A DNA stretch of 64,000 nucleotides from Nonomuraea typhae (GTDB taxonomy: Bacteria > Actinomycetota > Actinomycetes > Streptosporangiales > Streptosporangiaceae), in assembly GCF_009760925.1 (NCBI RefSeq), contig NZ_VRLV01000011.1, positions 248,001 through 312,000 on the forward strand, in the 5' to 3' direction. Under the pieces are notes generated by a model. It searched no databases and was not told the DNA's origin. It saw only the letters and a program-made list of their open reading frames with translations. The translations under genes and the position numbers were made by a program. The number at the start of each line of letters is the position of its first letter. The stretch's first letter is position 1. Below, in pieces: positions 14,860 through 22,716 of this stretch.

Positions 14860-16019
14860 CTCACGTACCGCTCTAACTCGTCCACGGCCCGGGTCGTGCC
14901 GCCCGAGGCGCGGATCTCGTCTCTCATGGCCGCCGTGGCCTGCCGTACCCGCTCGTCGGAGACGACCGCGAGCACGTCGCCGACCAGGCGGCCGGGCGTG
15001 AGCTGCGCGGGGTCGAGCACGCGGCCGAGGTGGAGTTCGGCCACGCGGCGGGCGAGCGGGCCGTCGATGGCGGTGGCCGGCACGATGACGGTGGGGCGGC
15101 CCCAGTAGAGGGCCTCCATGGCGGTGCCCATGCCGCCGTGGGTGACGGCCACGCTCGCGTGCCGCAGCACGCTCAGGTGCGAGACCCAGCGGCGGACCTC
15201 GACGTTGGGCGGCAAAGGTCCGAGGTCTGCCGCCTCGGGCACGGTGACCACCACGTGCCAGGGCAGGTCGCCGAAGGCCGCGACGCAGGTGCGGAAGAGC
15301 TCGGGACGGCTGGTTGCCACGGTGCCGAAGGTGAGCAGCGCGATCGGCCGGTCGTCGCCCGGCGGCGTCCAGTCGGACAGGAAGCTCCGCTCGCCGAGGC
15401 AGGGGCCGACGAACGCGAAGCGCCGGTCGAACGTCTCCCCCTCGAACTGGAACGACCGCGGCAGGTTGACCAGGGAGAAGTCCTGCACCGACCACCACAG
15501 GTCGGCCGGCGGCACGTCCACTCCGTGCGCGGCGGACAGCGTCGCGGTCCTGGCCAGCATGTCGTCCACCCAGCCGGGCAGCGCGCCGCCGTCGCCGCCC
15601 GAGCCGTAGACGGCCGACAGGTAGGAGAAGTGCTCGTTGGAGGCGAAGACCGGGATGAGTTGTACGGCCGGCCGCCCCCATTTACGCGCGAGAATGCGCC
15701 CCGCGTGCAGCACCGAGATGTCGTAGACCACGGCGTCGGCGCTTTCCCCGCGCACCGCGTCGAGCATTATCCGGCTCTCGTCGAGAAAGAGCGATATCAG
15801 GCCGAGCGGGTCGTCTTCCAGTTCCCGCAGATTCGCCTTGTGATAAAGGGAGTCGTACCCGATGACGCGGGCTCCGGTGGCGCCGACGACCTCGGCCATG
15901 CTTTCACCGGTGACGTAGGCGACCCGGTTGCCCCGCCGGACCAATTCGGCGACCACGGCCAGGTTCGGAATGACGTGGCCATGATCGGGCTGACACATGA
16001 AGAGATAATCGCGTGCCAT
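14856..16019 (-). CDS. Macrolide-family (MGT) glycosyltransferase
   Basis: 387 residues, GT-B fold. N-terminal FMCQPDHGHVIPNLAVVAEL resembles acceptor-binding macrolide/oleandomycin glycosyltransferases, and THGGMGTAMEALYWGRPTVI is the nucleotide-sugar-binding signature with the His-Gly-Gly motif. It probably attaches the aminosugar made by the flanking deoxysugar genes to the polyketide. ATG 16019 is preferred to an upstream TTG. It is translationally coupled to the downstream SARP gene. It is the only glycosyltransferase in the cluster part of the window. Confidence 0.88.
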   Translation of the reverse strand: MARDYLFMCQPDHGHVIPNLAVVAELVRRGNRVAYVTGESMAEVVGATGARVIGYDSLYHKANLRELEDDPLGLISLFLDESRIMLDAVRGESADAVVYDISVLHAGRILARKWGRPAVQLIPVFASNEHFSYLSAVYGSGGDGGALPGWVDDMLARTATLSAAHGVDVPPADLWWSVQDFSLVNLPRSFQFEGETFDRRFAFVGPCLGERSFLSDWTPPGDDRPIALLTFGTVATSRPELFRTCVAAFGDLPWHVVVTVPEAADLGPLPPNVEVRRWVSHLSVLRHASVAVTHGGMGTAMEALYWGRPTVIVPATAIDGPLARRVAELHLGRVLDPAQLTPGRLVGDVLAVVSDERVRQATAAMRDEIRASGGTTRAVDELERYVR

Positions 16020-16055
16020 ACCCAACAAAGTAATGAGCGCACCGCGCGGTGTGTC

Positions 16056-16079
16056 ACCCCTAACCTCGTGGATAGGGGT
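16056..16079. promoter_or_regulatory. Inverted repeat in divergent promoter (ACCCCTA-N10-TAGGGGT)
   Basis: Perfect 7-bp arms (16056-16062 and 16073-16079) with a 10-bp spacer, lying between the divergent glycosyltransferase and aminotransferase genes. The same TAGGGGT/AACCCCT heptamer recurs before the 2,3-dehydratase (19685-19717) and the aldo-keto reductase (22633). Candidate operator shared by the sugar genes; the binding protein is unknown. Confidence 0.45.
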
Positions 16080-16114
16080 TACCCGCCTGCGGCACCCCGT
16101 GATGACGTTGGGTC

Positions 16115-17215
16115 ATGCCCACTCGTGTATGGGACTACCTGCCCGAGTACGACGTCGAGCGCGCGGACGTGCTGGACGCCGTCGAGACCGTTTTCCGATC
16201 CGGCCAGCTCGTGCTCGGTGAGAGTGTGCGTGCCTTCGAGGCGGAGTTCGCCGCCTATCACGGCGTGCGCCACTGCACCGGGGTCGACAACGGGACCAAC
16301 GCGCTCAAGCTCGGCCTCCAGGCGCTGGGGATCGGCCGGGGCGACGAGGTGATCACCGTCTCCAACACGGCGGCGCCGACCGTCGTGGCCATCGACGGCG
16401 TGGGCGCCACGCCGGTCTTCACCGACGTCCACGCCGACACCTATCTCATGGACGCCGAGCAGGTCGAGGCGGCCATCACGCCGCGTACCCGCTGCCTGCT
16501 GCCGGTCCACCTGTACGGCCAGTGCGTGGACATGGCTCCGCTGGAGCGGCTGGCCGAGAAGTACGACCTGGTGATCCTGGAGGACTGCGCGCAGGCGCAC
16601 GGCGCCAGGCATCACGGCCGGCCGGCCGGTTCGATGGGCCGGGCGGCGGCGTTCTCCTTCTACCCGACCAAGGTGCTCGGCGCCTACGGCGACGGCGGCG
16701 CGACGATCACCTCCGACGAGGTGGTGGACGCCAACCTGCGCCGCCTGCGCTACTACGGCATGGAGCAGACCTACTACGTGGTGCGGACGCCGGGGCACAA
16801 CGCACGGCTGGACGAGGTGCAGGCGGAGATCCTGCGCCGCAAGCTCACCCGCCTGGACGCCTACGCCGCCGGCCGCCGCGCGGTGGCCGAGCGCTACGAG
16901 CGCGGCCTGGGCGACACCGGCCTGGTGCTGCCGCGGACGGCCGAGGGCAACGAGCACGTCTACTACCTGTACGTGGTCCGCCACCCGCGCCGCGACGAGA
17001 TCATGGAGGCGCTGCGCGCCTACGACATCCATCTCAACATCAGCTACCCGTGGCCGGTGCACACGATGACCGGTTTCGCCCATCTCGGCTACCGGCCGGG
17101 CAGCCTGCCGGTCACCGAGGAGCTGGCGGGCCAGATCTTCTCGCTGCCGATGTACCCGTCGCTCCCGATCCAGCTCCAGGAGAAGGTCATCGCCGCCCTG
17201 CGCGAGGTCCTGTGA
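16115..17215 (+). CDS. DegT/DnrJ/EryC1-type NDP-keto-sugar aminotransferase
   Basis: 366 residues, type I PLP fold. Lys186 in FYPTKVLGAYGDGGA forms the Schiff base, ILEDCAQAHGA carries the Asp that contacts the PLP pyridine nitrogen, and DNGTNALKLGLQAL is the phosphate-binding start. It would transaminate the 3-keto group (EvaB-type step) of the NDP-2,6-dideoxysugar made by the 2,3-dehydratase. C-3 rather than C-4 regiochemistry is inferred from the neighbouring EvaA/EvaC/EvaD-like genes. ATG 16115 starts 36 bp after the inverted repeat. Confidence 0.9.
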   Translation: MPTRVWDYLPEYDVERADVLDAVETVFRSGQLVLGESVRAFEAEFAAYHGVRHCTGVDNGTNALKLGLQALGIGRGDEVITVSNTAAPTVVAIDGVGATPVFTDVHADTYLMDAEQVEAAITPRTRCLLPVHLYGQCVDMAPLERLAEKYDLVILEDCAQAHGARHHGRPAGSMGRAAAFSFYPTKVLGAYGDGGATITSDEVVDANLRRLRYYGMEQTYYVVRTPGHNARLDEVQAEILRRKLTRLDAYAAGRRAVAERYERGLGDTGLVLPRTAEGNEHVYYLYVVRHPRRDEIMEALRAYDIHLNISYPWPVHTMTGFAHLGYRPGSLPVTEELAGQIFSLPMYPSLPIQLQEKVIAALREVL

Positions 17216-17216
17216 G

Positions 17217-17783
17217 TCACCACTCCGGCAGCAACCCGCGCGCGGCCGCCTCGCCCAGGGTGGGAGCGGCCGCGTCCCGTTCCGACAGCATCGGGTCCAG
17301 CCCGGCGGGCAGTTCCAGCCCTAGGTCGCCGTCGAAGACCGACAGCGTGAGCTCGTTCTCCTTGCGGTAGGCGGCCGACAGCAGATAGCTGACCACGGAG
17401 TCGTCCTCCAGCGCCGCGAACGCGTGCCCGACCCCCGGCGGAAAGTACACCGCCCGCGCGTTGCCGGCGCTCAGCTCGGTCGCCTCCCACTGCCCGAACG
17501 TCGGCGACCCGGCCCGCAGGTCCACGACGTAGTCGAGCACCCGCCCGGCGGGACAGTAGACGTACTTGGCCGTCCCCGGCGGGATGAGCGTGTAGTGGAT
17601 CCCGCGCACGACCCCGCGCCGGGAGATGTTCCTGCTGGCCTGCGCGACCGGGAAGAGCGGTTTCCCGGTCGCGGCGATGAAGGCCCCTTCCTGGTACGGC
17701 GAGGCGAAGGTGCCCCGCTCGTCCGGGTAGACCTCGGGCGTGAACTCGACGGCCCCGGTGACGGCCAGTTCCCGATGGCGCAT
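17217..17783 (-). CDS. NDP-4-keto-6-deoxyhexose 3,5-epimerase (RmlC/EvaD-like)
   Basis: 188 residues, cupin. His63 in VVRGIHYT is the expected catalytic base, with VLDYVVDLRAGSPTFGQWEA the conserved core segment and FPPGVGHAFAALEDDSVVSY the following strand. It converts the D-sugar to the L-series by epimerisation at C-5 (and/or C-3). ATG 17783 abuts the methyltransferase stop as TGATG, so the two genes form one coupled unit. One base separates its stop from the convergent aminotransferase stop. Confidence 0.9.
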   Translation of the reverse strand: MRHRELAVTGAVEFTPEVYPDERGTFASPYQEGAFIAATGKPLFPVAQASRNISRRGVVRGIHYTLIPPGTAKYVYCPAGRVLDYVVDLRAGSPTFGQWEATELSAGNARAVYFPPGVGHAFAALEDDSVVSYLLSAAYRKENELTLSVFDGDLGLELPAGLDPMLSERDAAAPTLGEAAARGLLPEW

Positions 17784-18997
17784 CACACGAGGTGGACGTC
17801 GGGGACGTACAGGATCCAGCGGCCGCCGGACTCGCGGAAGGCCGTCTCCTTGGCCATGATCTCCTCGGCGTGGTTCCAGGCGAGCAGCAGCGCGTAGTCG
17901 GGGTAGGGGTCGCGGAAGGCGTCGGGCCCGAGCACGGGGATGTGCGAGCCCGGCGTTAGCCGTCCCTGCTTGGCCGGGGTGGTGTCGGTGACGAACGTGA
18001 GCAGGTCCGGGCCGATGCCGCAGTAGTTGAGCACGGTCGCGCTCTTGGCGGTGGCGCCGTATCCGTAGACGGTGGCGCCCCGGGCGCAGAGCCCCTTCAG
18101 CAGGGCCACGAGGCGGTCGCGGTTGCCCTCGACGCGGGCGGCCCACTGGTCGAGCGCGGAGATCCGGGTGATGCCGGCGGCGGCCTCGGCGGCCAGCATC
18201 CGCTCCACGGCGGGGGCGGGCGTCCTGGCGCCGGCGCGGGCGAGGGTGTAGCGCACCTCGCCGCCGTGGACGGGCAGCCGCTCGACGTCGACGAGCTCGA
18301 AGCCGTGCCGGCGGGCCATGGCGCGCACCGAACCGGCGGCGAAGAAGTAGAAGTGCTCGTCGTAGATCTGGTCGAAGGAGGCGCGCTCCACGATCTCGGC
18401 CAGGTACGGGTCCTCGAAGACGAAGATGCCGTCGACCTTCAGCAGCGTGTCGACGCCGCTGAGGATGGAGTCCATGTAGGGGATGTGGCACAGGGTGTTG
18501 GCCGCGTAGATCACGTCGGCGGGGCCTTCGGCGGCGCGTACCCGCGCCGCGGTCGCGGCCTCGAAGAAGTCCTTGGTCACCCGCACGCCCTTGGCCGCGG
18601 CCAGGTCGGCGACGCCGCCGGACGGCTCGACGCCGAGGTGGCGCACGCCCGCGTCGGCGATGACCTCCAGCATGGTGCCGTCGTTGCAGCCGAGCTCGAC
18701 GACGAAGGGGTTGCTGCCGGTGAGTTCGGTGGTCAGCAGCCGCTTGGCCAGGGTGTGGAAGTGCTCCCGCATGACCGCCGAGCCGGAGGAGACGTACGGG
18801 TAGCCCTCGTGGAACATGCGTTCGCGGGGCACCTCTTCGAGGAGCTGCACCATCGTGCACCTCTCGCAGATGCCGACCGCGAGCCGGAAGAAGAACTCCG
18901 TGCGCGTGTCACCGGGTTCGACGAACGCGTCGGAGATCGGCTGCCGGCCGAAATCCGCGAATCGGCGAAGTCGGCCCGAGCAGATGCGGCACGCCAT
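17783..18997 (-). CDS. NDP-hexose C-methyltransferase (TylC3/EvaC-like)
   Basis: 404 residues with the three-part layout of sugar C-methyltransferases. An N-terminal zinc site is formed by Cys3, Cys6, Cys44 and Cys47; the SAM domain has VVELGCNDGTML; the catalytic loop is YDEHFYFF; and a C-terminal domain contains VYGYGATAKSATVLNYCG. It places a methyl branch on the keto-sugar, most likely C-3. A strong ribosome-binding site (AGGAGG) precedes ATG 18997. It is co-transcribed with the epimerase. Confidence 0.92.
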   Translation of the reverse strand: MACRICSGRLRRFADFGRQPISDAFVEPGDTRTEFFFRLAVGICERCTMVQLLEEVPRERMFHEGYPYVSSGSAVMREHFHTLAKRLLTTELTGSNPFVVELGCNDGTMLEVIADAGVRHLGVEPSGGVADLAAAKGVRVTKDFFEAATAARVRAAEGPADVIYAANTLCHIPYMDSILSGVDTLLKVDGIFVFEDPYLAEIVERASFDQIYDEHFYFFAAGSVRAMARRHGFELVDVERLPVHGGEVRYTLARAGARTPAPAVERMLAAEAAAGITRISALDQWAARVEGNRDRLVALLKGLCARGATVYGYGATAKSATVLNYCGIGPDLLTFVTDTTPAKQGRLTPGSHIPVLGPDAFRDPYPDYALLLAWNHAEEIMAKETAFRESGGRWILYVPDVHLV

Positions 18998-19019
18998 GCG
19001 ATCCTCCTGAAGATTGCCG

Positions 19020-19643
19020 TCAGCGGCGATACCTCACCCACACGTCACCGGTCTGCACGTATCCGGTGAGCCGCACGATGACGGCGGCCTGGGAGGGCGA
19101 GACGATGGGCCTGTTGTGGACGGCGCCCATGAGACGGCGGACGACCTCGTCGTCCTGGACCCACCAGTCGACGGGAACGATGATCACCACGTCGCCGAAC
19201 CAGGAGGTGATCTCCACGTCGACGGGGACCTCGCGGTAGGGGCACTCGGCCCGGGTGAAGTCGATGCGGACGGTGCCGAACCGGTGGGCCTTGGCGGTGA
19301 TGCGCGGGGGCACCACCCAGCGGCCCTCCTGGCGGATCTTGCCGCTGCGGGTGTGTAACTGCAGGACCTCACCGGGCTGCGGCGCCGGGAGGGGCGCGTG
19401 GCGGGTCGCGGGCAGGGCCGCGGTCGGCGGCCCCGGCATCGCCTGGGTCGGCAGCCCGCCGCCGCCCGGCAGGTCGGCGACGACCTCGTCCAGCTCGCCG
19501 AGCGTGCGTGCGCGGTAGGTGCGATCCAGCCGTTCGTTCAGTTCTTCGAGGTCGATGCGGCCTTCGCTGACCGCGACCCGCAGCATTTCCCCAATTCTGT
19601 CGCGATCCTGGTCACTGGCTCGGATTTCCGGACGGTCGGTCAT
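19020..19643 (-). CDS. DUF1707-domain protein
   Basis: 207 residues. N-terminal IRASDQDRDRIGEMLRVAVS followed by GRIDLEELNERLDRTYRART is the DUF1707 signature. The C-terminal half (about 85-207) resembles the DUF2154/LiaF-like cell-envelope stress module, with paired beta strands and no transmembrane helix. ATG 19643 is chosen over GTG 19652 because family members start with the M-T-D-R-P segment. It lies inside the sugar region but is widespread in actinomycetes outside clusters; a role in the pathway is not supported. Confidence 0.8.
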   Translation of the reverse strand: MTDRPEIRASDQDRDRIGEMLRVAVSEGRIDLEELNERLDRTYRARTLGELDEVVADLPGGGGLPTQAMPGPPTAALPATRHAPLPAPQPGEVLQLHTRSGKIRQEGRWVVPPRITAKAHRFGTVRIDFTRAECPYREVPVDVEITSWFGDVVIIVPVDWWVQDDEVVRRLMGAVHNRPIVSPSQAAVIVRLTGYVQTGDVWVRYRR

Positions 19644-19684
19644 GGCGTCCACCCTAAGAGCGTATGAATGGCCGCTCCCAGAGA

Positions 19685-19717
19685 TAACCCCTATTTTCTT
19701 CGAAGAAAAAGAGGGGT
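19685..19717. promoter_or_regulatory. 33-bp near-perfect palindrome upstream of the 2,3-dehydratase
   Basis: A perfect 16-bp palindrome, TTTTCTTCGAAGAAAA (19693-19708), is flanked by outer arms AACCCCT (19685-19691) and AGGGGTT (19711-19717). It sits between the divergent DUF1707 and 2,3-dehydratase genes and could be a regulator operator or a stable hairpin. The outer arms match the heptamer found at 16056-16079. Confidence 0.6.
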
Positions 19718-19777
19718 TGAGACGTTATGCGAGCGCATGCGAACTTCGGCGGTAAAGGCGCGTGTTAGGAGACGGCC

Positions 19778-21112
19778 ATTCTTGACGTCCGGAACTGGTT
19801 CGAGGAAGTCGCCGAGCGCACCGCGATGACGGTGGAGCGGCTTCCTCTCGACGAGCTGGGCGGATGGAGCCGGTGCGCGAGCACGGGGAACATCCGCCAC
19901 GACAGCGGGAAGTTCTTCACCGTCCAGGGCCTCGACGTGCGCTTGCCGGGCCGGGCCGTGGACGCCTGGACCCAGCCCATCATCAACCAGCCCGAGGTCG
20001 GCATCCTCGGCATCCTGATCCGGCGCCTGGACGGCGGGCCGCAGTTGCTGATGCAGGCCAAGAACGAACCGGGCAACCACGACGGCCCCCAGGTCTCGCC
20101 CACCGTCCAGGCCACCAGGAGCAACTACACCCGCGTGCACAAGGGGCGACCGGTGCCGTACCTCGAGCATTTCCGCAACCCGAGCGGCCGGGTGCTGGCC
20201 GACGTGCGGCAGTCGGAGCAGGGCGCCTGGTTCTACCGCAAGCGCAACCGGAACATGGTGGTCGAGGTCGGCGAGGACGTCGAGGTGCTCGACGGCTTCC
20301 GCTGGCTCACGCTGGAGCAGGTCCACGGGCTGCTGGCGGTGCCCGACCTGGTCAACATGGACGCGCGCACGGTGCTGGCCTGCCTGCCCGTGCTCGGCCG
20401 GCCCGCTCCCGGCGCGGACGGCTTCCGCGCGGCGCTGATCCGCTCCCGCGACCCGCGACAGGGGGCCGAGCACGGCATCGACGAGGTGCTGAGCTGGCTC
20501 AGCGGCATCCGCTCGACCGTGGACATCAGCACCGAGCCCATCCCGCTCAACCGGATCCGGCAGTGGCACCGGAGCGATGGGAGGATCTCCCACGAGAGCG
20601 GGCGCTTCTTCGACATCATCGGCGTGCGCGTCGTCTCGGCGGGCCGCGAGGTGAGCAGCTGGACGCAGCCGATGATCGAACCGATCGGCACCGGCGTCGT
20701 GGCCTTCCTCGTGCGCCGGATCGGCGGCGTGCTGCACGCGCTCGTGCACGCGCGGGTCGAGCCCGGATACACCGACGTGGTGGAGCTGGCGCCGACCGTG
20801 CAGTGCGTGCCGGCCAACTACGACCACCTGCCGCCCGCCGCCCGCCCGCTCTTCCTGGACGCGGTGCTCGGCGCGCCGCCCGAGCGGATCCGGTACGACA
20901 CGGTGTTGTCGGAGGAAGGCGGCCGGTTCTACCACGCCAGGAACCGCTACCTGATCGTGGAGACCGACGAGGATCCGGCGCCCGGCCATCCCGACTTCCG
21001 CTGGCTGGCCATGCACCAGGTGGTGGAGCTGCTGCGGCACAGCTACTACCTCAACGTCCAGGCCCGCACGCTCAGCGCCTGCCTGGACAGCCTCACCTCA
21101 GCCGCTGGATGA
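19778..21112 (+). CDS. NDP-hexose 2,3-dehydratase (TylX3/EvaA-like), apparent ATT start
   Basis: About 444 residues with the family's internal duplication. Each half has a W-x(6-8)-G-N/R-I-x-H-x-S-G-x-F-F segment (RHDSGKFF; SHESGRFF), then WTQPII / WTQPMI and PTVQA / PTVQC. It removes the C-2 hydroxyl of NDP-4-keto-6-deoxyglucose to give a 3,4-diketo-2,6-dideoxysugar, the first committed step to 2-deoxy-3-aminosugars. The first ATG (19826) would cut into the conserved WFEEVAERT segment that precedes RLPLDEL in this family. The only fitting upstream initiator after the in-frame TAG (19766) is ATT at 19778, six bases after AGGAG. The last 20 bp overlap the convergent luciferase-like gene. Confidence 0.87.
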   Translation: MLDVRNWFEEVAERTAMTVERLPLDELGGWSRCASTGNIRHDSGKFFTVQGLDVRLPGRAVDAWTQPIINQPEVGILGILIRRLDGGPQLLMQAKNEPGNHDGPQVSPTVQATRSNYTRVHKGRPVPYLEHFRNPSGRVLADVRQSEQGAWFYRKRNRNMVVEVGEDVEVLDGFRWLTLEQVHGLLAVPDLVNMDARTVLACLPVLGRPAPGADGFRAALIRSRDPRQGAEHGIDEVLSWLSGIRSTVDISTEPIPLNRIRQWHRSDGRISHESGRFFDIIGVRVVSAGREVSSWTQPMIEPIGTGVVAFLVRRIGGVLHALVHARVEPGYTDVVELAPTVQCVPANYDHLPPAARPLFLDAVLGAPPERIRYDTVLSEEGGRFYHARNRYLIVETDEDPAPGHPDFRWLAMHQVVELLRHSYYLNVQARTLSACLDSLTSAAG

Positions 21113-21929
21113 TCCGCCCGAAGTCCTCCATCGCCGCCTCGATCACCGTGTAGTAGGCGAAGCCGTACCTCTCACTGTCGCGCAGGACCTGCTCGGCGAG
21201 CTGCGCGGGCGTGCCGGCGAGCAGCGTCGGGACCTCCAGGAGCTGCTCGGTGGTGAGGTCGGGCGCGTAGCGGCGCAGGCCGTCCAGCCCGGCGCGGCGA
21301 TCGCGGGTGATGACCGTCGCCTTGGGCAGCAGGTTGAGCTCCAGTGCGCGCCCGCCCGCCGCGGCCCGGACGAAGGCGACACGCTCGGCGAGGGCGTCGG
21401 CGTCCACGAGGGCGGTCCTGCCGTACTCCGCGCGGTACGGCGCGCCGGTGAAGCTGACCGTCTGGGCGCGCTCGGCGGCCAGGCGCAGGATGCGGTCGCC
21501 GTGGCCGCCGATCATCAGCGGCGGCATCGTGTCCCCGAGCGCCGCGTCGAGTTCCTTGACCACGCTCTCCAGGCGGTCGGCGCGGGAGGCGGCGGTGCCG
21601 AAGGGGATGCCGGCCTTCTCGAACTCGGCGCGCACGTAGCCGCTGCCGAGACCCAGCTCCAGCCGGTCGCCGACGAGCTGCCGGGTGGTGGCCACGTCCC
21701 TGGCCAGGAGGGCGGGGTGGTAGAAGCTGGTGTTGAGGACGTAGGTGCCGATCTTGGGGCGGATGGTGGCCTCGGCGGCCAGCACGGCGCAGGGGAAGGG
21801 CGCCAGGAGGTTCAGGTGGTCGGGGACGGCGACGACGTCGAAGCCGAGGTCCTCCGCCCGGCGGCATTTGCCCGTCCACTCGGTCTTGGAGCAGCCTTCG
21901 GTGATGAGCACCACGCCGAACCTGATCAT
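21093..21929 (-). CDS. Luciferase-like (LLM) flavin/F420-dependent oxidoreductase
   Basis: 278 residues, TIM-barrel. RAEDLGFDVVAVPDHL is the N-terminal F420-type luciferase signature, and RLELGLGSGYVRAEFEKAGI is the central cofactor-loop motif. These enzymes carry out hydride transfers with F420H2 or oxygenations with FMN. It is coupled (ATGA) downstream of the Sfp-type PPTase gene, so it is likely part of the cluster as a tailoring redox enzyme. Substrate unknown. Confidence 0.8.
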   Translation of the reverse strand: MIRFGVVLITEGCSKTEWTGKCRRAEDLGFDVVAVPDHLNLLAPFPCAVLAAEATIRPKIGTYVLNTSFYHPALLARDVATTRQLVGDRLELGLGSGYVRAEFEKAGIPFGTAASRADRLESVVKELDAALGDTMPPLMIGGHGDRILRLAAERAQTVSFTGAPYRAEYGRTALVDADALAERVAFVRAAAGGRALELNLLPKATVITRDRRAGLDGLRRYAPDLTTEQLLEVPTLLAGTPAQLAEQVLRDSERYGFAYYTVIEAAMEDFGRIIQRLR

Positions 21930-22558
21930 GAGACGCCGACCCTCGCGATGGCGGTGACGATGAGGCCGTTGCGGATCAGCCACCGGCCCTGCCACCGCAG
22001 TCCTTCCGCCAAGATGTGGGCCGAGAACGTGCCGCCGACCGGGTCGACGTCGATCTCGGCGTCGTAGAAGCCGAGCCACCGGTTCGTCATGGGGAACCAT
22101 GCCTTGTAGACCGACTCCTTCGCGCTGAACAGCAGCCGGTCCCAGCAGGGTCCGGGGCTGGTGATCGCCAGCCTGCGCAGCATCTCGCGCTCGTGCGGCA
22201 GGGAGACCGCCTCGATGACGTCGTCGCCCACGGGCGCGTCGGGTTCGGCGTCGATGCCGATCATGGCCGGCTTCCTGGTGAGCGCGGCGGCGCGGTAGCC
22301 GGTGCAGTGGGTGATGCTGCCGGCGATGCCCTCCGGCCAGGTCGGCTCGCCCCGCGGGCCGCGCAGCACGGGCACCGGCGCCATTCCCAGCTTTCCCATG
22401 GCCCGACGGACGCAGTATCGTGCGGTCGCGAACTCCCGGCGGCGCTTTTCCACCGCCCGCCCGATCAGCGCTTCCTCCTCGGGGAAGAGCACCGTGCCCG
22501 GGGGATCGTCGAAGGTCTCGAAGGCTTCGACCTCCGGGGGGAGGATGTCCTCGATCAC
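21926..22558 (-). CDS. Sfp/EntD-type 4'-phosphopantetheinyl transferase
   Basis: 210 residues, the pseudo-dimeric Sfp type. GSITHCTGYRAAAL is the CoA-binding motif, IGIDAEPD carries the Mg2+ ligands Asp103 and Glu105, and LLFSAKESVYKAW carries Glu148 with the basic partner. Most like the compact EntD branch. It is an intact enzyme and the likeliest activator of the cluster ACP, in contrast to the two atypical AcpS-like proteins of the PKS operon. The start is GTG 22558; ATG 22534-like internal starts would remove the conserved N-terminus. Confidence 0.92.
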   Translation of the reverse strand: MIEDILPPEVEAFETFDDPPGTVLFPEEEALIGRAVEKRRREFATARYCVRRAMGKLGMAPVPVLRGPRGEPTWPEGIAGSITHCTGYRAAALTRKPAMIGIDAEPDAPVGDDVIEAVSLPHEREMLRRLAITSPGPCWDRLLFSAKESVYKAWFPMTNRWLGFYDAEIDVDPVGGTFSAHILAEGLRWQGRWLIRNGLIVTAIARVGVS

Positions 22559-22716
22559 CCGGCTAACTTACCCATACAAGGCAATTCGCCAAAAGGGTTC
22601 CAAAGGCACTTGTCCGGGTAAGCGCCGAAAATTAGGGGTGCGTCGTATGGGGCGGACCGAGCACGAGTTAACCCCGGATTTGACCAATTTTTGACTGCGT
22701 TTCGCTAAGAAGAGGG
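22559..22716. promoter_or_regulatory. Divergent promoter region, PPTase / aldo-keto reductase
   Basis: 158 bp between divergent starts. It contains the recurring heptamer TAGGGGT at 22633-22639 and a 7-bp inverted pair (CTTACCC near 22567 and GGGTAAG near 22616). No clear promoter hexamers were assigned. Confidence 0.35.
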
